A stretch of DNA of 9,659 nucleotides, from contig CAKTNS010000066.1 in assembly GCA_934589225.1 (NCBI GenBank), positions 1 to 9,659 of the forward strand. The letters are read 5' to 3'. A program made the position numbers and the translations under genes. Below, in pieces: positions 4,214 to 9,659 of the stretch (positions within the stretch are counted from its first letter, which is position 1; the number at the start of each line of letters is the position of its first letter). Source of the DNA: an uncultured Oscillospiraceae bacterium (lineage in GTDB: Bacteria; Bacillota; Clostridia; Oscillospirales; Oscillospiraceae). Below the pieces are notes generated by a model that was not told where the DNA came from, did not search any database, and saw only the letters and a program-made list of their open reading frames with translations.

Positions 4214-6877
4214 ATGAAACTACGAAAAGGGATCAGTCTGCTTTGCGCACTGGCAATGACGGCGGCGTTGGCGCTGCCGGTGTTTGCGGCGGAGGCAGTG
4301 GATTTTAAGAAACAGGTCCAGGGGCTGCCGGGGCTTGAGGCGGTGAAGAAACTCTCTGCCCCGGAGCAGCAGGCCCTGTATGAGCAGCTGGATGACATCT
4401 GGGAAAACAGCTTCTACAGCCAAAGCGAAGCCGCCCAGAAAGAACTGGAAAACACCCCCCAGTATGAGGCCCTGAAGGCCCTTACGGAGTACTTAAACGA
4501 GGCCCAGGTCAGCCCCCTGCAATGGGTGGACTGCGGGCAGCTGCGGCTGTCCGGTGAGGACCTGAAGGACGGGGAGGACTACGCCTATGACGCTGATGCC
4601 CGGGAGTTGGTGATCAAGAGCACCAAGCCCGTGACGGTGACCAACGCCAAGGCCGGGGAAGCCGCAATGGACACCATCCTCACCACCGCCGAGGCCACCG
4701 TCACCTTGAAGGACGTGACCATTCAGGCAGAGGCCGGGAAGAGCGCTCTGACGGCGGAGAATGTTTTGAACCTCTCTTTGGTAGGGGCCAACAGCCTGAC
4801 TGCCCAGGACCATGCGGCCCTTTCCTGCGCGGAGGTCATCACCCTTTCCGGCGTCGGCAGCCTGACGGTCCAGGGAGGCCAGGGCTCCAACGGCATCGGC
4901 ACCAAGCGCATCACCGTTACCGGAGGCACGCTGGTGGTCCGGGGCGGTGACGGAGCGCCGGGAGATGAAGAGAACAAGGGCGGCGACGGCGGCAGCGCCA
5001 TCGGGGCGGACACCATTACCGTCACCGGCGGCAGCCTGAACCTTACCGGCGGCCAGCCCGGCAGCGACGGCGGCAAGGGTGCCGGTGAAGCCGGTGCCCA
5101 GACCAGCATTGCGGTGGTGGAGCAGAACCAGAAGCCTCTGGCCCAGACCCAGGTCACCGTCAAAGACGGCGAGGGCAAGGCCGTGGCGGACACCGCCCTT
5201 ACAGGCCTGACCCTGACCCCGGAGGAAAGCTACGGCCTCACCGGCGTGGTCACGGACGGGACGGGCACGGTTTATCTGTATCTGCCCCAGGACACCAAGG
5301 CCACCGCCGTCTCCATTGGGACGGAAACCTATACCGGCGACCCCATCACCTCCGGTGAAACCGGCGTTCTGACTCTGGCGGCTGCGGGAACGGATACGAA
5401 TACAGATACCAAGCAAGATACCACCACAAACAATAATACGGATACCAAGCAAGATACCACCACAAACAATAATACGGATACAAAGCAAGATACTACCACA
5501 GACAACAAGACAGACAATAAGACGGACAATAAGACAGACAACAACCAGAATCCCCCTACAAATAAAAAGGCGGCCCAGGCGGCACCGGTGCTGGAATGCG
5601 AATCCCAGACCCCCAGCTCCGTGACCTTGAAGGCGGTTCAGGGCGTTGGCACCACCTACTATGCCTATGGGGCCACTTCCGAAAAGCCCGATACCAACTG
5701 GGTGGACACCCATACATTTATCAATTTGACCCCGGGCAAGACCTATTATTTCTTCGCCAAGTTTGGCGGAAATGATACCACCGAGGAATCCCTCGTCAGC
5801 CAGGCTCTGGCAGTGACCTTGCAGGGGGGCCTGACCGCCCAGGATGTGAACGTCCAGGGCCTGGAAAAGACCTATGACGGCAAAAGCGCCTCTCCCTCCG
5901 TCAGCATTCCCGCCGGGGCTACCATCCGCTTCCGGGAAAGCGATTCGGGAGATTACGCCCTGACCTCCACACCCACCTATACCAATGCCGGCACCTACAA
6001 GGTGTACTACCAGGTCACCCAGCAGGGCTATGACCCCATTTCCGGCATGGTCACGGTGCAGATCAACCCCGCCACCCCCACCGCCACCATCAAGGACCTG
6101 ACTGTGACCCATGACGGCAAGACCCATCCCATGGACGGCATCCAGGTCACGGGGGTCAACGGCGAGACCTACAAGGGAAGCATCATCTACACCTACTTTA
6201 CGGACGAGAGCCTGAGCAAGGGCCAGACCACCACGCCCCCCTCTGCCGTGGGCACCTATTATGTCCGGGCCTACATCCCCGCGGGAGGCAACTATACCGA
6301 TGCCATCAGCAACATTGCAAAGCTGGTGATCCAGAAATCCGCCTCCTCTTCCGGAAGCACCACCACCAATAAGCCCACCACCGGCGGCACCACGGGCACC
6401 ACCCAGACCACCGGCAAGACCTATACCGTCACCGCCTCCGCCGGTACCGGCGGCAGCATCACCCAGTCCGGCAAGGTCTCGGTCCAGTCCGGCAAGAGCG
6501 TCAGCTTTACCGTTGTGGCGGACAAGAACTTTGAGGTGGCGGACGTGAAGGTGGACGGCAAGAGCATGGGCTCCGTAGGCGTGTACACCTTTACGGACGT
6601 GAAGGCCGACCACACCATCGAGGCCACCTTCCGCCGGACCGTGGCGGAGACCACAGCCCCCACCACCGCACCGACCACGGCCCCCACCACGGCCCCCACC
6701 ACGGTGCCCACCACGGAAACCGTGCCCATGACCACGGAGGAGGCCCAGAAGCCCGCCAAGAAGAAGGGCATTCCCATCATCGTCCCCATCCTGCTGGTAG
6801 TCCTGGCAGGCTGCGCCATCGGCGGTGCGGTGTTCGTCTACCGCAAGTACGGCGAAGAGGGCGAATACAGCGAATAA
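4214..6877 (+). CDS. Secreted, membrane-anchored multi-domain surface protein (Cthe_2159-like, FN3-like, MBG, InlB B-repeat-like)
   Basis: The ATG at 4214 follows AAGGAGG with 8 nt spacing, giving 887 aa. Order of parts: signal peptide 1-25 (MKLRKG, hydrophobic core, LPVFA before AEA); a helical acidic segment of about 27-105; a beta-rich region of about 106-295 with repeats such as TITVTGGSLNLTGG and Gly/Asp-rich turns, resembling the Cthe_2159 carbohydrate-binding beta-helix family; an Ig-like stretch to about 390; a Thr/Asp/Asn/Lys repeat linker of about 392-450; a fibronectin-III-like domain of about 456-536 (LTPGKTYYFFAKF); two MBG-like domains of about 537-707 (KTYDGK, LTVTHDGK); a Ser/Thr/Gly linker; a divergent InlB B-repeat-like domain of about 735-807 (YTVTASAGTGGSITQSG, HTIEATFRR); a TTAP repeat stalk of about 811-846; and one membrane helix of about 853-874 with a short charged cytoplasmic tail. 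There is no LPXTG sortase signal, so it is membrane- rather than wall-anchored. No catalytic residues were recognised. Likely a glycan-binding or adhesive protein. The TraX-like gene follows after a hairpin. Confidence 0.8.
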   Translation: MKLRKGISLLCALAMTAALALPVFAAEAVDFKKQVQGLPGLEAVKKLSAPEQQALYEQLDDIWENSFYSQSEAAQKELENTPQYEALKALTEYLNEAQVSPLQWVDCGQLRLSGEDLKDGEDYAYDADARELVIKSTKPVTVTNAKAGEAAMDTILTTAEATVTLKDVTIQAEAGKSALTAENVLNLSLVGANSLTAQDHAALSCAEVITLSGVGSLTVQGGQGSNGIGTKRITVTGGTLVVRGGDGAPGDEENKGGDGGSAIGADTITVTGGSLNLTGGQPGSDGGKGAGEAGAQTSIAVVEQNQKPLAQTQVTVKDGEGKAVADTALTGLTLTPEESYGLTGVVTDGTGTVYLYLPQDTKATAVSIGTETYTGDPITSGETGVLTLAAAGTDTNTDTKQDTTTNNNTDTKQDTTTNNNTDTKQDTTTDNKTDNKTDNKTDNNQNPPTNKKAAQAAPVLECESQTPSSVTLKAVQGVGTTYYAYGATSEKPDTNWVDTHTFINLTPGKTYYFFAKFGGNDTTEESLVSQALAVTLQGGLTAQDVNVQGLEKTYDGKSASPSVSIPAGATIRFRESDSGDYALTSTPTYTNAGTYKVYYQVTQQGYDPISGMVTVQINPATPTATIKDLTVTHDGKTHPMDGIQVTGVNGETYKGSIIYTYFTDESLSKGQTTTPPSAVGTYYVRAYIPAGGNYTDAISNIAKLVIQKSASSSGSTTTNKPTTGGTTGTTQTTGKTYTVTASAGTGGSITQSGKVSVQSGKSVSFTVVADKNFEVADVKVDGKSMGSVGVYTFTDVKADHTIEATFRRTVAETTAPTTAPTTAPTTAPTTVPTTETVPMTTEEAQKPAKKKGIPIIVPILLVVLAGCAIGGAVFVYRKYGEEGEYSE
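5399..5542 (+). repeat. In-frame tandem repeats in the surface-protein linker (3 x 36 bp, then 3 x 12 bp)
   Basis: Units 5399-5434, 5435-5470 and 5471-5506 encode NTDTKQDTTTNN with minor variation; the first two differ at one base. They are followed by three 12-bp units (5507-5542) encoding KTDN. The tract is AT-richer than the rest of the gene. Unit length is a multiple of three, so slippage would lengthen or shorten the stalk without breaking the frame. Confidence 0.9.
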
Positions 6878-6889
6878 CCGTTTACGAAT

Positions 6890-6924
6890 AAACAGCTTCC
6901 CGGAAAACACACGGGAAGCTGTTT
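6890..6924. terminator. Hairpin between the surface-protein and TraX-like genes
   Basis: AAACAGCTTCCCG (6890-6902) pairs perfectly with CGGGAAGCTGTTT (6912-6924): a 13-bp stem and 9-nt loop. The T-run is only three, followed by CC, so termination may be partial. No clear promoter lies between this hairpin and the next gene's RBS at 6943, so read-through probably feeds the TraX-like gene. Confidence 0.7.
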
Positions 6925-6956
6925 CCATGATGAAAACCATATAAAGGAGCAATACA

Positions 6957-7724
6957 GTGACGACTTCCAAATCAGAAACCACCGGCCATCGCCCCTTGGA
7001 CCTCAGCGCCGCGGCGCTGCACATTCTGGCCATGGCCCTGATGCTCATGGACCACCTCTGGGCGACCCTCCTGCCCGCCCAGGACTGGCTGACCTGCGCC
7101 GGTCGGGTGGCCTTCCCGATTTTCGCCTTTATGGCGGTGGAGGGCTATTTCCACACCCGGAACTTCCAAAAATACGCCCTGCGGATGCTTTTGTTTGCGG
7201 TGCTGTCGGAAATTCCTTTTGACCTCATGTACGGCGGCACCTGGTTTTATCCCGTCCACCAGAACGTGATCTGGACGCTGCTCATGGGCCTTCTGGGGAT
7301 TTCCCTCATGGAAAAGGCCAGGAAAACCGGGAAAACATGGCTATACGTTCTTGTCTGCCTGGGTATTACTCTGGCAGGGGCCATTCTGGGGACGCTTGGC
7401 ATGGTGGATTACTACGGGGCGGGCGTTCTGACCGTTTTCCTGTTCTATTTCTTCCGGGGCCGGAAATGGTGGTGCCTGCTGGGCCAGATCCTGGGCCTGT
7501 ACTGGATCAACGTGGAGCTGCTGGGGGGCCTTATGTACCCCGTGGAGCTGCTGGGATTAGAGCTGGAGCTCTGCCAGCAGGGCTTCGCTCTTCTGGCCCT
7601 GATCCCCATCTGGCTCTACCGCGGCCGCCAGGGCTATCACAGCAAGCCCTTCCAGTATGTGTGCTACGGCTTCTACCCGGTGCATATGCTGCTGCTGGTG
7701 ATCATTCTGAACATCGTGACCTGA
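6957..7724 (+). CDS. TraX-like polytopic membrane protein
   Basis: The start is GTG at 6957, supported by AAAGGAG at 6943-6949 with 7 nt spacing; no better ATG precedes the conserved N-terminus. The 255-aa product opens with LDLSAAALHILAMALMLMDH (from residue 14), the family's usual first helix with its MxxDH ending. GRVAFPIFAFMAVEGYFHTRN, NVIWTLLMGLLGI and a final helix containing YPVHMLLLVIILNIV follow, about seven to eight membrane helices in all. TraX-family proteins include the F-plasmid pilin acetylase. Chromosomal homologues in Firmicutes stand alone and their substrates are unknown; a membrane-bound acyl transfer role is inference from the family. No conjugation genes are seen here, so an F-pilus function is not implied. 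It sits 79 bp after the surface-protein stop, probably transcribed by read-through, and ends at the terminator 7729-7763. Confidence 0.8.
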   Translation: MTTSKSETTGHRPLDLSAAALHILAMALMLMDHLWATLLPAQDWLTCAGRVAFPIFAFMAVEGYFHTRNFQKYALRMLLFAVLSEIPFDLMYGGTWFYPVHQNVIWTLLMGLLGISLMEKARKTGKTWLYVLVCLGITLAGAILGTLGMVDYYGAGVLTVFLFYFFRGRKWWCLLGQILGLYWINVELLGGLMYPVELLGLELELCQQGFALLALIPIWLYRGRQGYHSKPFQYVCYGFYPVHMLLLVIILNIVT

Positions 7725-7728
7725 TAAT

Positions 7729-7763
7729 AAAGCCGCCGCGGCCATTGCGCCTGCGGCGGCTTT
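7729..7763. terminator. Terminator after the TraX-like gene
   Basis: AAAGCCGCCGC (7729-7739) pairs with GCGGCGGCTTT (7753-7763). The pairing can extend inward by one G-U and one G-C pair, leaving a loop of about 9 nt. It begins five bases after the TGA stop. The U-tract is short but the GC stem is very stable. Confidence 0.8.
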
Positions 7764-7920
7764 GACGTTTTTACGGCAAAAGCACCCTGGACGAGCCTGA
7801 CAAGGGGCAATATTGCGCAAATAACTGCAAAAGATGTTGCATATGTAGGGGCGGCGTGAAAGGGTATTCCCCCGCAACCAAAGTTTACGAAAAAATGAAT
7901 TTTCTGACAAGTTTGTATGG
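7764..7920. other. Intergenic space upstream of the regulator promoter
   Basis: No gene is seen here. It contains a fragment of the family R repeat head (GTAGGGGCGGC at 7845-7855) without its second stem arm or tail. It also contains an AT-rich dyad GAAAA-6-TTTTC at 7889-7904 (inner AAAAT-GA-ATTTT), about 17 bp upstream of the -35 box. The dyad could be an upstream promoter element or an operator for the downstream XRE/AbrB regulator. Confidence 0.4.
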
Positions 7921-7949
7921 TGGAAACTCTTGGCCGCCGGGGGTATAAT
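7921..7949 (+). promoter_or_regulatory. Promoter of the XRE-AbrB / zinc-ribbon unit
   Basis: A perfect -10 box TATAAT lies at 7944-7949, with a weaker -35 TGGAAA at 7921-7926 and a 17-bp spacer. The start would be near 7956, about 26 nt before the ATG at 7982. The weak -35 box leaves room for activation or autoregulation. Confidence 0.65.
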
Positions 7950-7981
7950 GGGGGTATCCAAAACAATAGGAGGTGGTGAAT

Positions 7982-8425
7982 ATGCTGGCAGAGAACTTGG
8001 CGCTTCTGCGGAACATGCGGGGGCTCAGTCAGGAGGACGTGGCGGAGGCCGTGGGTATTTCCAGGCAGTCCTACTCCAAGTGGGAGCTGGGGCAGACCCT
8101 GCCGGATATTGAGAAATGTGCCAGGCTTGCGTCCTTTTACGGGATCTCCATTGATGCCCTGGTGCATGAGAACGAACGGGTCGGTCATACCAAAGTGGCC
8201 CCTGCCCCCATCGGCAAGCACCTTTGGGGCACGGTGCCCATAGGGGTCAAGGGCCAGATCGTCATTCCCAAGGCCGCCCGGGATACCTTCGGGCTGAAAG
8301 AAGGGGACCGGCTGGTGGTTTTGGGAGACGAGGACCAGGGCATTGCCCTGGTGAAAGCGGAAGTTTTTGAAGAGCGAATGCGAAGCGTATTGTGTGCCTG
8401 TGGGGAACACCCCAAGGAAATCTGA
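7982..8425 (+). CDS. XRE-type HTH fused to an AbrB/SpoVT-like DNA-binding domain
   Basis: The start is ATG 7982, placed by AGGAGGT (7968-7974) with 7 nt spacing; the GTG codons at 7973 and 7976 overlap or abut the RBS. The 147-aa product has a Cro/CI-type HTH at residues 4-61 (LSQEDVAEAVGISRQSYSKW, with ELGQTLPD and the FYGISIDALV ending). After a short linker comes an AbrB-like swapped-hairpin domain at about 83-125 (GQIVIPKAARDTFGLKEGDR). Both modules bind DNA in their families, so the protein is a transcriptional regulator that probably acts as a dimer or higher oligomer. Targets are not shown; autoregulation through the AT-rich dyad at 7889-7904 is a guess. The zinc-ribbon gene starts 15 nt after its stop, so the two are very likely co-expressed. 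AbrB domains are also used by antitoxins, but the next gene does not resemble a known toxin. Confidence 0.88.
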   Translation: MLAENLALLRNMRGLSQEDVAEAVGISRQSYSKWELGQTLPDIEKCARLASFYGISIDALVHENERVGHTKVAPAPIGKHLWGTVPIGVKGQIVIPKAARDTFGLKEGDRLVVLGDEDQGIALVKAEVFEERMRSVLCACGEHPKEI

Positions 8426-8440
8426 AAGAAGGTATTGTTT

Positions 8441-8662
8441 ATGAAGTGTCCGGAATGTGGAAAAGAAATGCGCAGCGGCTACCTGTTTTGCAGCAAGGAC
8501 GGGGCCTTCAGCTTTGCCGACGCTGTCCCCGGCGTTTTTGAAAACGCCCGGAAAGCCGAAGGCTTTGTGGAGATCACCCCCCTGAAACCCAGCCACCGCA
8601 CCAGAATCCCCGCCGCCATCTGCGAAGGTTGCAGGGTGGTGCAGTTCCATTACGGGACGTAA
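8441..8662 (+). CDS. Small zinc-ribbon protein, possibly DUF6487-like
   Basis: The start is ATG 8441, with AGAAGG 8 nt upstream; an in-frame TTG at 8435 is too close to that site. The 73-aa product begins MKCPECGKEM (Cys3, Cys6) and ends with CEGCRVVQFHYG (Cys61, Cys64), so the two CxxC knuckles probably hold one zinc ion at opposite ends of a single small domain. A further Cys17 lies in the middle. The pattern of an N-terminal CPxCGKEM followed by a hydrophobic turn and a C-terminal CxxC resembles PF20097/DUF6487 proteins, whose function is unknown; this match is from memory. It is 15 nt downstream of the XRE-AbrB gene and may modulate that regulator or simply share its expression. It has no membrane segment and no catalytic signature. 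Confidence 0.7.
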   Translation: MKCPECGKEMRSGYLFCSKDGAFSFADAVPGVFENARKAEGFVEITPLKPSHRTRIPAAICEGCRVVQFHYGT

Positions 8663-8700
8663 AAAAACTGCCCCGCGGACCCAAAGCTTTGCGGGGCAGT
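8661..8700 (-). terminator. Hairpin with T-tract only on the minus strand
   Basis: ACTGCCCCGC (8667-8676) pairs perfectly with GCGGGGCAGT (8691-8700). The loop holds the self-complementary AAAGCTTT. Seven A residues (8661-8667) precede the stem, so on the minus strand it is a textbook terminator with a run of T. On the plus strand the stem is followed by GTGAAATG, so it would end the zinc-ribbon transcript only weakly. It overlaps the stop codon at 8660-8662. Confidence 0.7.
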
Positions 8701-8712
8701 GTGAAATGTTGC

Positions 8713-8739
8713 AGAAACAACAGGCGAATCCGTAGAAAC
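8713..8739 (+). repeat. 27-bp repeat preceding MITE-like copy B
   Basis: The word AGGCGAATCCGTAGAAAC, preceded by AGAAACA and two variable bases, occurs here and again at 9192-9218, differing at two of 27 bases. In both places it sits just upstream of a MITE-like element (13 and 11 bp away), so it probably belongs to a larger composite repeat. It is absent beside copy A. Confidence 0.65.
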
Positions 8740-8751
8740 GTCCCCACTTTT

Positions 8752-8874
8752 TGTCATTCCGACCGCAGCGTCAGCGGAGTGGAGGAATCCACTACGTGGC
8801 AGAAAGAACCAACGTAAGGTAAAATCTGCCACTTGGGAAGATTCCTCGACTCACTGCGTTCGCTCGGAATGACA
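8752..8874 (+). repeat. MITE-like element, copy B
   Basis: This is a 123-bp element starting TGTCATTCC and ending GGAATGACA, with long imperfect inverted arms (GGAGTGGAGGAATCCAC and GGGAAGATTCCTCGACTC). Its right half is identical to the inverted copy A over 49 bp (8831-8879 against 396-444). No ORF of note. Confidence 0.75.
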
Positions 8875-8885
8875 TGTCGAGGGGC

Positions 8886-8951
8886 GGTTCGGGTTGTCCA
8901 CACGGGTTGTATTCGCAACGTCCCCGGAACGGTACATAGGCCGTTCCCTAC
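8886..8951 (-). repeat. Family R unit 6 with GGAACGG stem
   Basis: On the minus strand it starts GTAGG and has the stem GGAACGG/CCGTTCC (arms 8926-8932 and 8941-8947). It continues with GCGAATACAACCCGTGTGG like the other units. It lies 11 bp after copy B of the MITE-like element. Confidence 0.7.
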
Positions 8952-8970
8952 GGTTTCGCTGGAAGGTTTT

Positions 8971-9065
8971 ACCTCTGCGCCCACTGTTCCTGCAATGCGG
9001 AACGCCGTACCGCGCCTCATCCACCGCCTACGGCGGTCCCCCTTCCCCAAAGGGGAAGGTCTTGG
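8971..9065 (+). repeat. Intergenic repeat family D, copy 2, with hairpin insert
   Basis: It starts ACCTCTGCGCCCACTGTTCC and ends AGGTCTTGG, matching the minus strand of 112-179. Relative to copy 1 it has extra sequence containing two perfect hairpins: ACCGCC/GGCGGT (9023-9037, loop tac) and CCTTCCCC/GGGGAAGG (9041-9059, loop aaa). Confidence 0.6.
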
Positions 9066-9118
9066 CGCAGACATTCACGCCGTACCAGTAAACTAGAGCC
9101 CCGAAAGCACGGTACAAA

Positions 9119-9158
9119 AGCTTCCCTCGGGGGAAGCTGGCTCGCCCGAGGGCGAGCC
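9119..9158. repeat. Two adjacent perfect 8-bp hairpins
   Basis: AGCTTCCC/GGGAAGCT (9119-9138, loop tcgg) is followed with no gap by GGCTCGCC/GGCGAGCC (9139-9158, loop cgag). There is no T-tract and no gene to terminate. They resemble the hairpin-rich intergenic repeats of this region rather than a terminator. Confidence 0.75.
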
Positions 9159-9191
9159 TGATGAGGGCCGCGGGGCAGCGTTAAACGCTCT

Positions 9192-9218
9192 AGAAACAGT
9201 AGGCGAATCCGTAGAAAC
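9192..9218 (+). repeat. 27-bp repeat preceding MITE-like copy C
   Basis: Second copy of the 8713-8739 sequence, with 25 of 27 bases identical, placed 10 bp before MITE-like copy C. Confidence 0.65.
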
Positions 9219-9228
9219 ATAACCTCAT

Positions 9229-9349
9229 TGTCATTCAGGCCTTGAGCGCAAGCGGAGTGGAGGAATCCACCACGTTGGGGAAAAGACCAACACAAGATAA
9301 AATCTGCCACTTGGGAAGATTCCTCGGCTCGCTTTCGCTCGGAATGACA
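9229..9349 (+). repeat. MITE-like element, copy C
   Basis: This is a 121-bp element from TGTCATTC to GAATGACA in the same orientation as copy B. Its left part (CAGGCCT, GCGCAAGCGGAGTGGAGG) is closer to copy A, and its right part is closer to copy B. It is slightly shortened near the right end (GGCTCGCTTTCGCTCGG). Confidence 0.75.
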
Positions 9350-9360
9350 TGTCGGGGGGT

Positions 9361-9422
9361 AGTTTCGTTCAACCACACAGGTTATAATCGCAACGTAGCG
9401 GGCGGCTAATAGCCGCCTCTAC
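9361..9422 (-). repeat. Family R unit 7
   Basis: On the minus strand it starts GTAGAGGCGGCT and has the stem GGCGGCT/AGCCGCC (arms 9401-9407 and 9411-9417). It then continues through GCGATTATAACCTGTGTGG to GTTGAACGAAACT, in the usual order. Confidence 0.7.
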
Positions 9423-9426
9423 TGGC

Positions 9427-9494
9427 GTAATACCATTCAACCGCACGGGTGATATTCGGAACGCTCCCGGAACGGCACACAGGCCGTTCCCTAC
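9427..9494 (-). repeat. Family R unit 8 with GGAACGGC stem
   Basis: On the minus strand it starts GTAGG and has the stem GGAACGGC/GCCGTTCC (arms 9469-9476 and 9483-9490). The family tail GAATATCACCCGTGCGGTTG then follows. It is adjacent to unit 7, forming a tandem pair of different stem types like units 4 and 5. Confidence 0.7.
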
Positions 9495-9558
9495 GGTTTC
9501 GCTGATGGGTGGATTCTTTAACCAACGTATTTCAAAACCGGATACGTCCGTCCCCAAT

Positions 9559-9586
9559 AACTGTCAACTGTCAACTGTCAACTGTC
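9559..9586 (+). repeat. Heptanucleotide tandem repeat (AACTGTC x 4)
   Basis: Four perfect consecutive copies of a 7-bp word lie just downstream of the repeat cluster. Such arrays change copy number by slippage. No gene is seen around it; 9587-9659 is AT-rich, shows no confident feature, and may be the upstream region of a gene beyond the window. Confidence 0.85.
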
Positions 9587-9659
9587 AATGCCAATCAAGA
9601 GTTGAAATAGAAAAACAGTTGAAAAACGATGCAATATAGCTGAGAATGTAAGGTGTGAA

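Noticed and set aside
4493..7048. 851-codon open frame antisense to the surface-protein gene
   Set aside because: It is a low-stop shadow of a GC-rich gene. It reads as Gly/Ala/Arg-rich low-complexity sequence without domains, while the plus strand has signal peptide, RBS, promoter and recognisable domains.

Overview
The window looks like chromosomal DNA of a GC-rich member of the Bacillota (Firmicutes), most likely a gut Clostridia/Oscillospirales-type bacterium. The reasons are strong AGGAGG-type ribosome binding sites, sigma-A promoters, a TraX-like protein, an XRE-AbrB regulator, MBG/InlB-type surface domains, and intergenic spaces packed with short hairpin repeats. The genus assignment is inference only.

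Layout. 1-108 is the 3' end of an AraC-family regulator. 109-690 is a gene-free mosaic of short repeats: a MITE-like element with TGTCATTC ends, about 68-bp units carrying exchangeable hairpins, and a third family. Directly after it, 695-953 is a compact cassette: a perfect consensus promoter, a good RBS, a 54-codon gene and a hairpin terminator. The encoded mini-protein carries the GGADGPT signature of the beta subunit of sodium-pumping decarboxylases, followed by one membrane helix and a basic tail. None of the rest of that enzyme is present. This is the most unusual item in the window.

On the minus strand, a 600-aa polytopic membrane protein (DUF6020/GT-C-like, 1980-3782) is followed 47 bp later by a PfkB-family sugar kinase (970-1932), probably one transcription unit. 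It is driven by an extended -10 promoter at 3821-3850 and ended by the shared bidirectional terminator at 917-953. The intergenic space 3783-4213 also holds a plus-strand promoter and a strong terminator about 110 bp apart with no convincing ORF between them, so it is a candidate small RNA.

On the plus strand, 4214-6877 encodes an 887-aa secreted, membrane-anchored, multi-domain surface protein. After a hairpin comes a TraX-like membrane protein (6957-7724), then a strong terminator. An XRE-HTH/AbrB fusion regulator (7982-8425) and a small zinc-ribbon protein (8441-8662) form a two-gene unit with its own promoter.

8663-9659 contains no gene. It carries the same repeat families as the left flank. 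The block MITE - hairpin unit - third family at 8752-9065 recurs in inverted order at 112-525, so the gene-bearing segment lies between inverted composite repeats that share a 49-bp identical stretch. All family assignments are by eye; no search was run.
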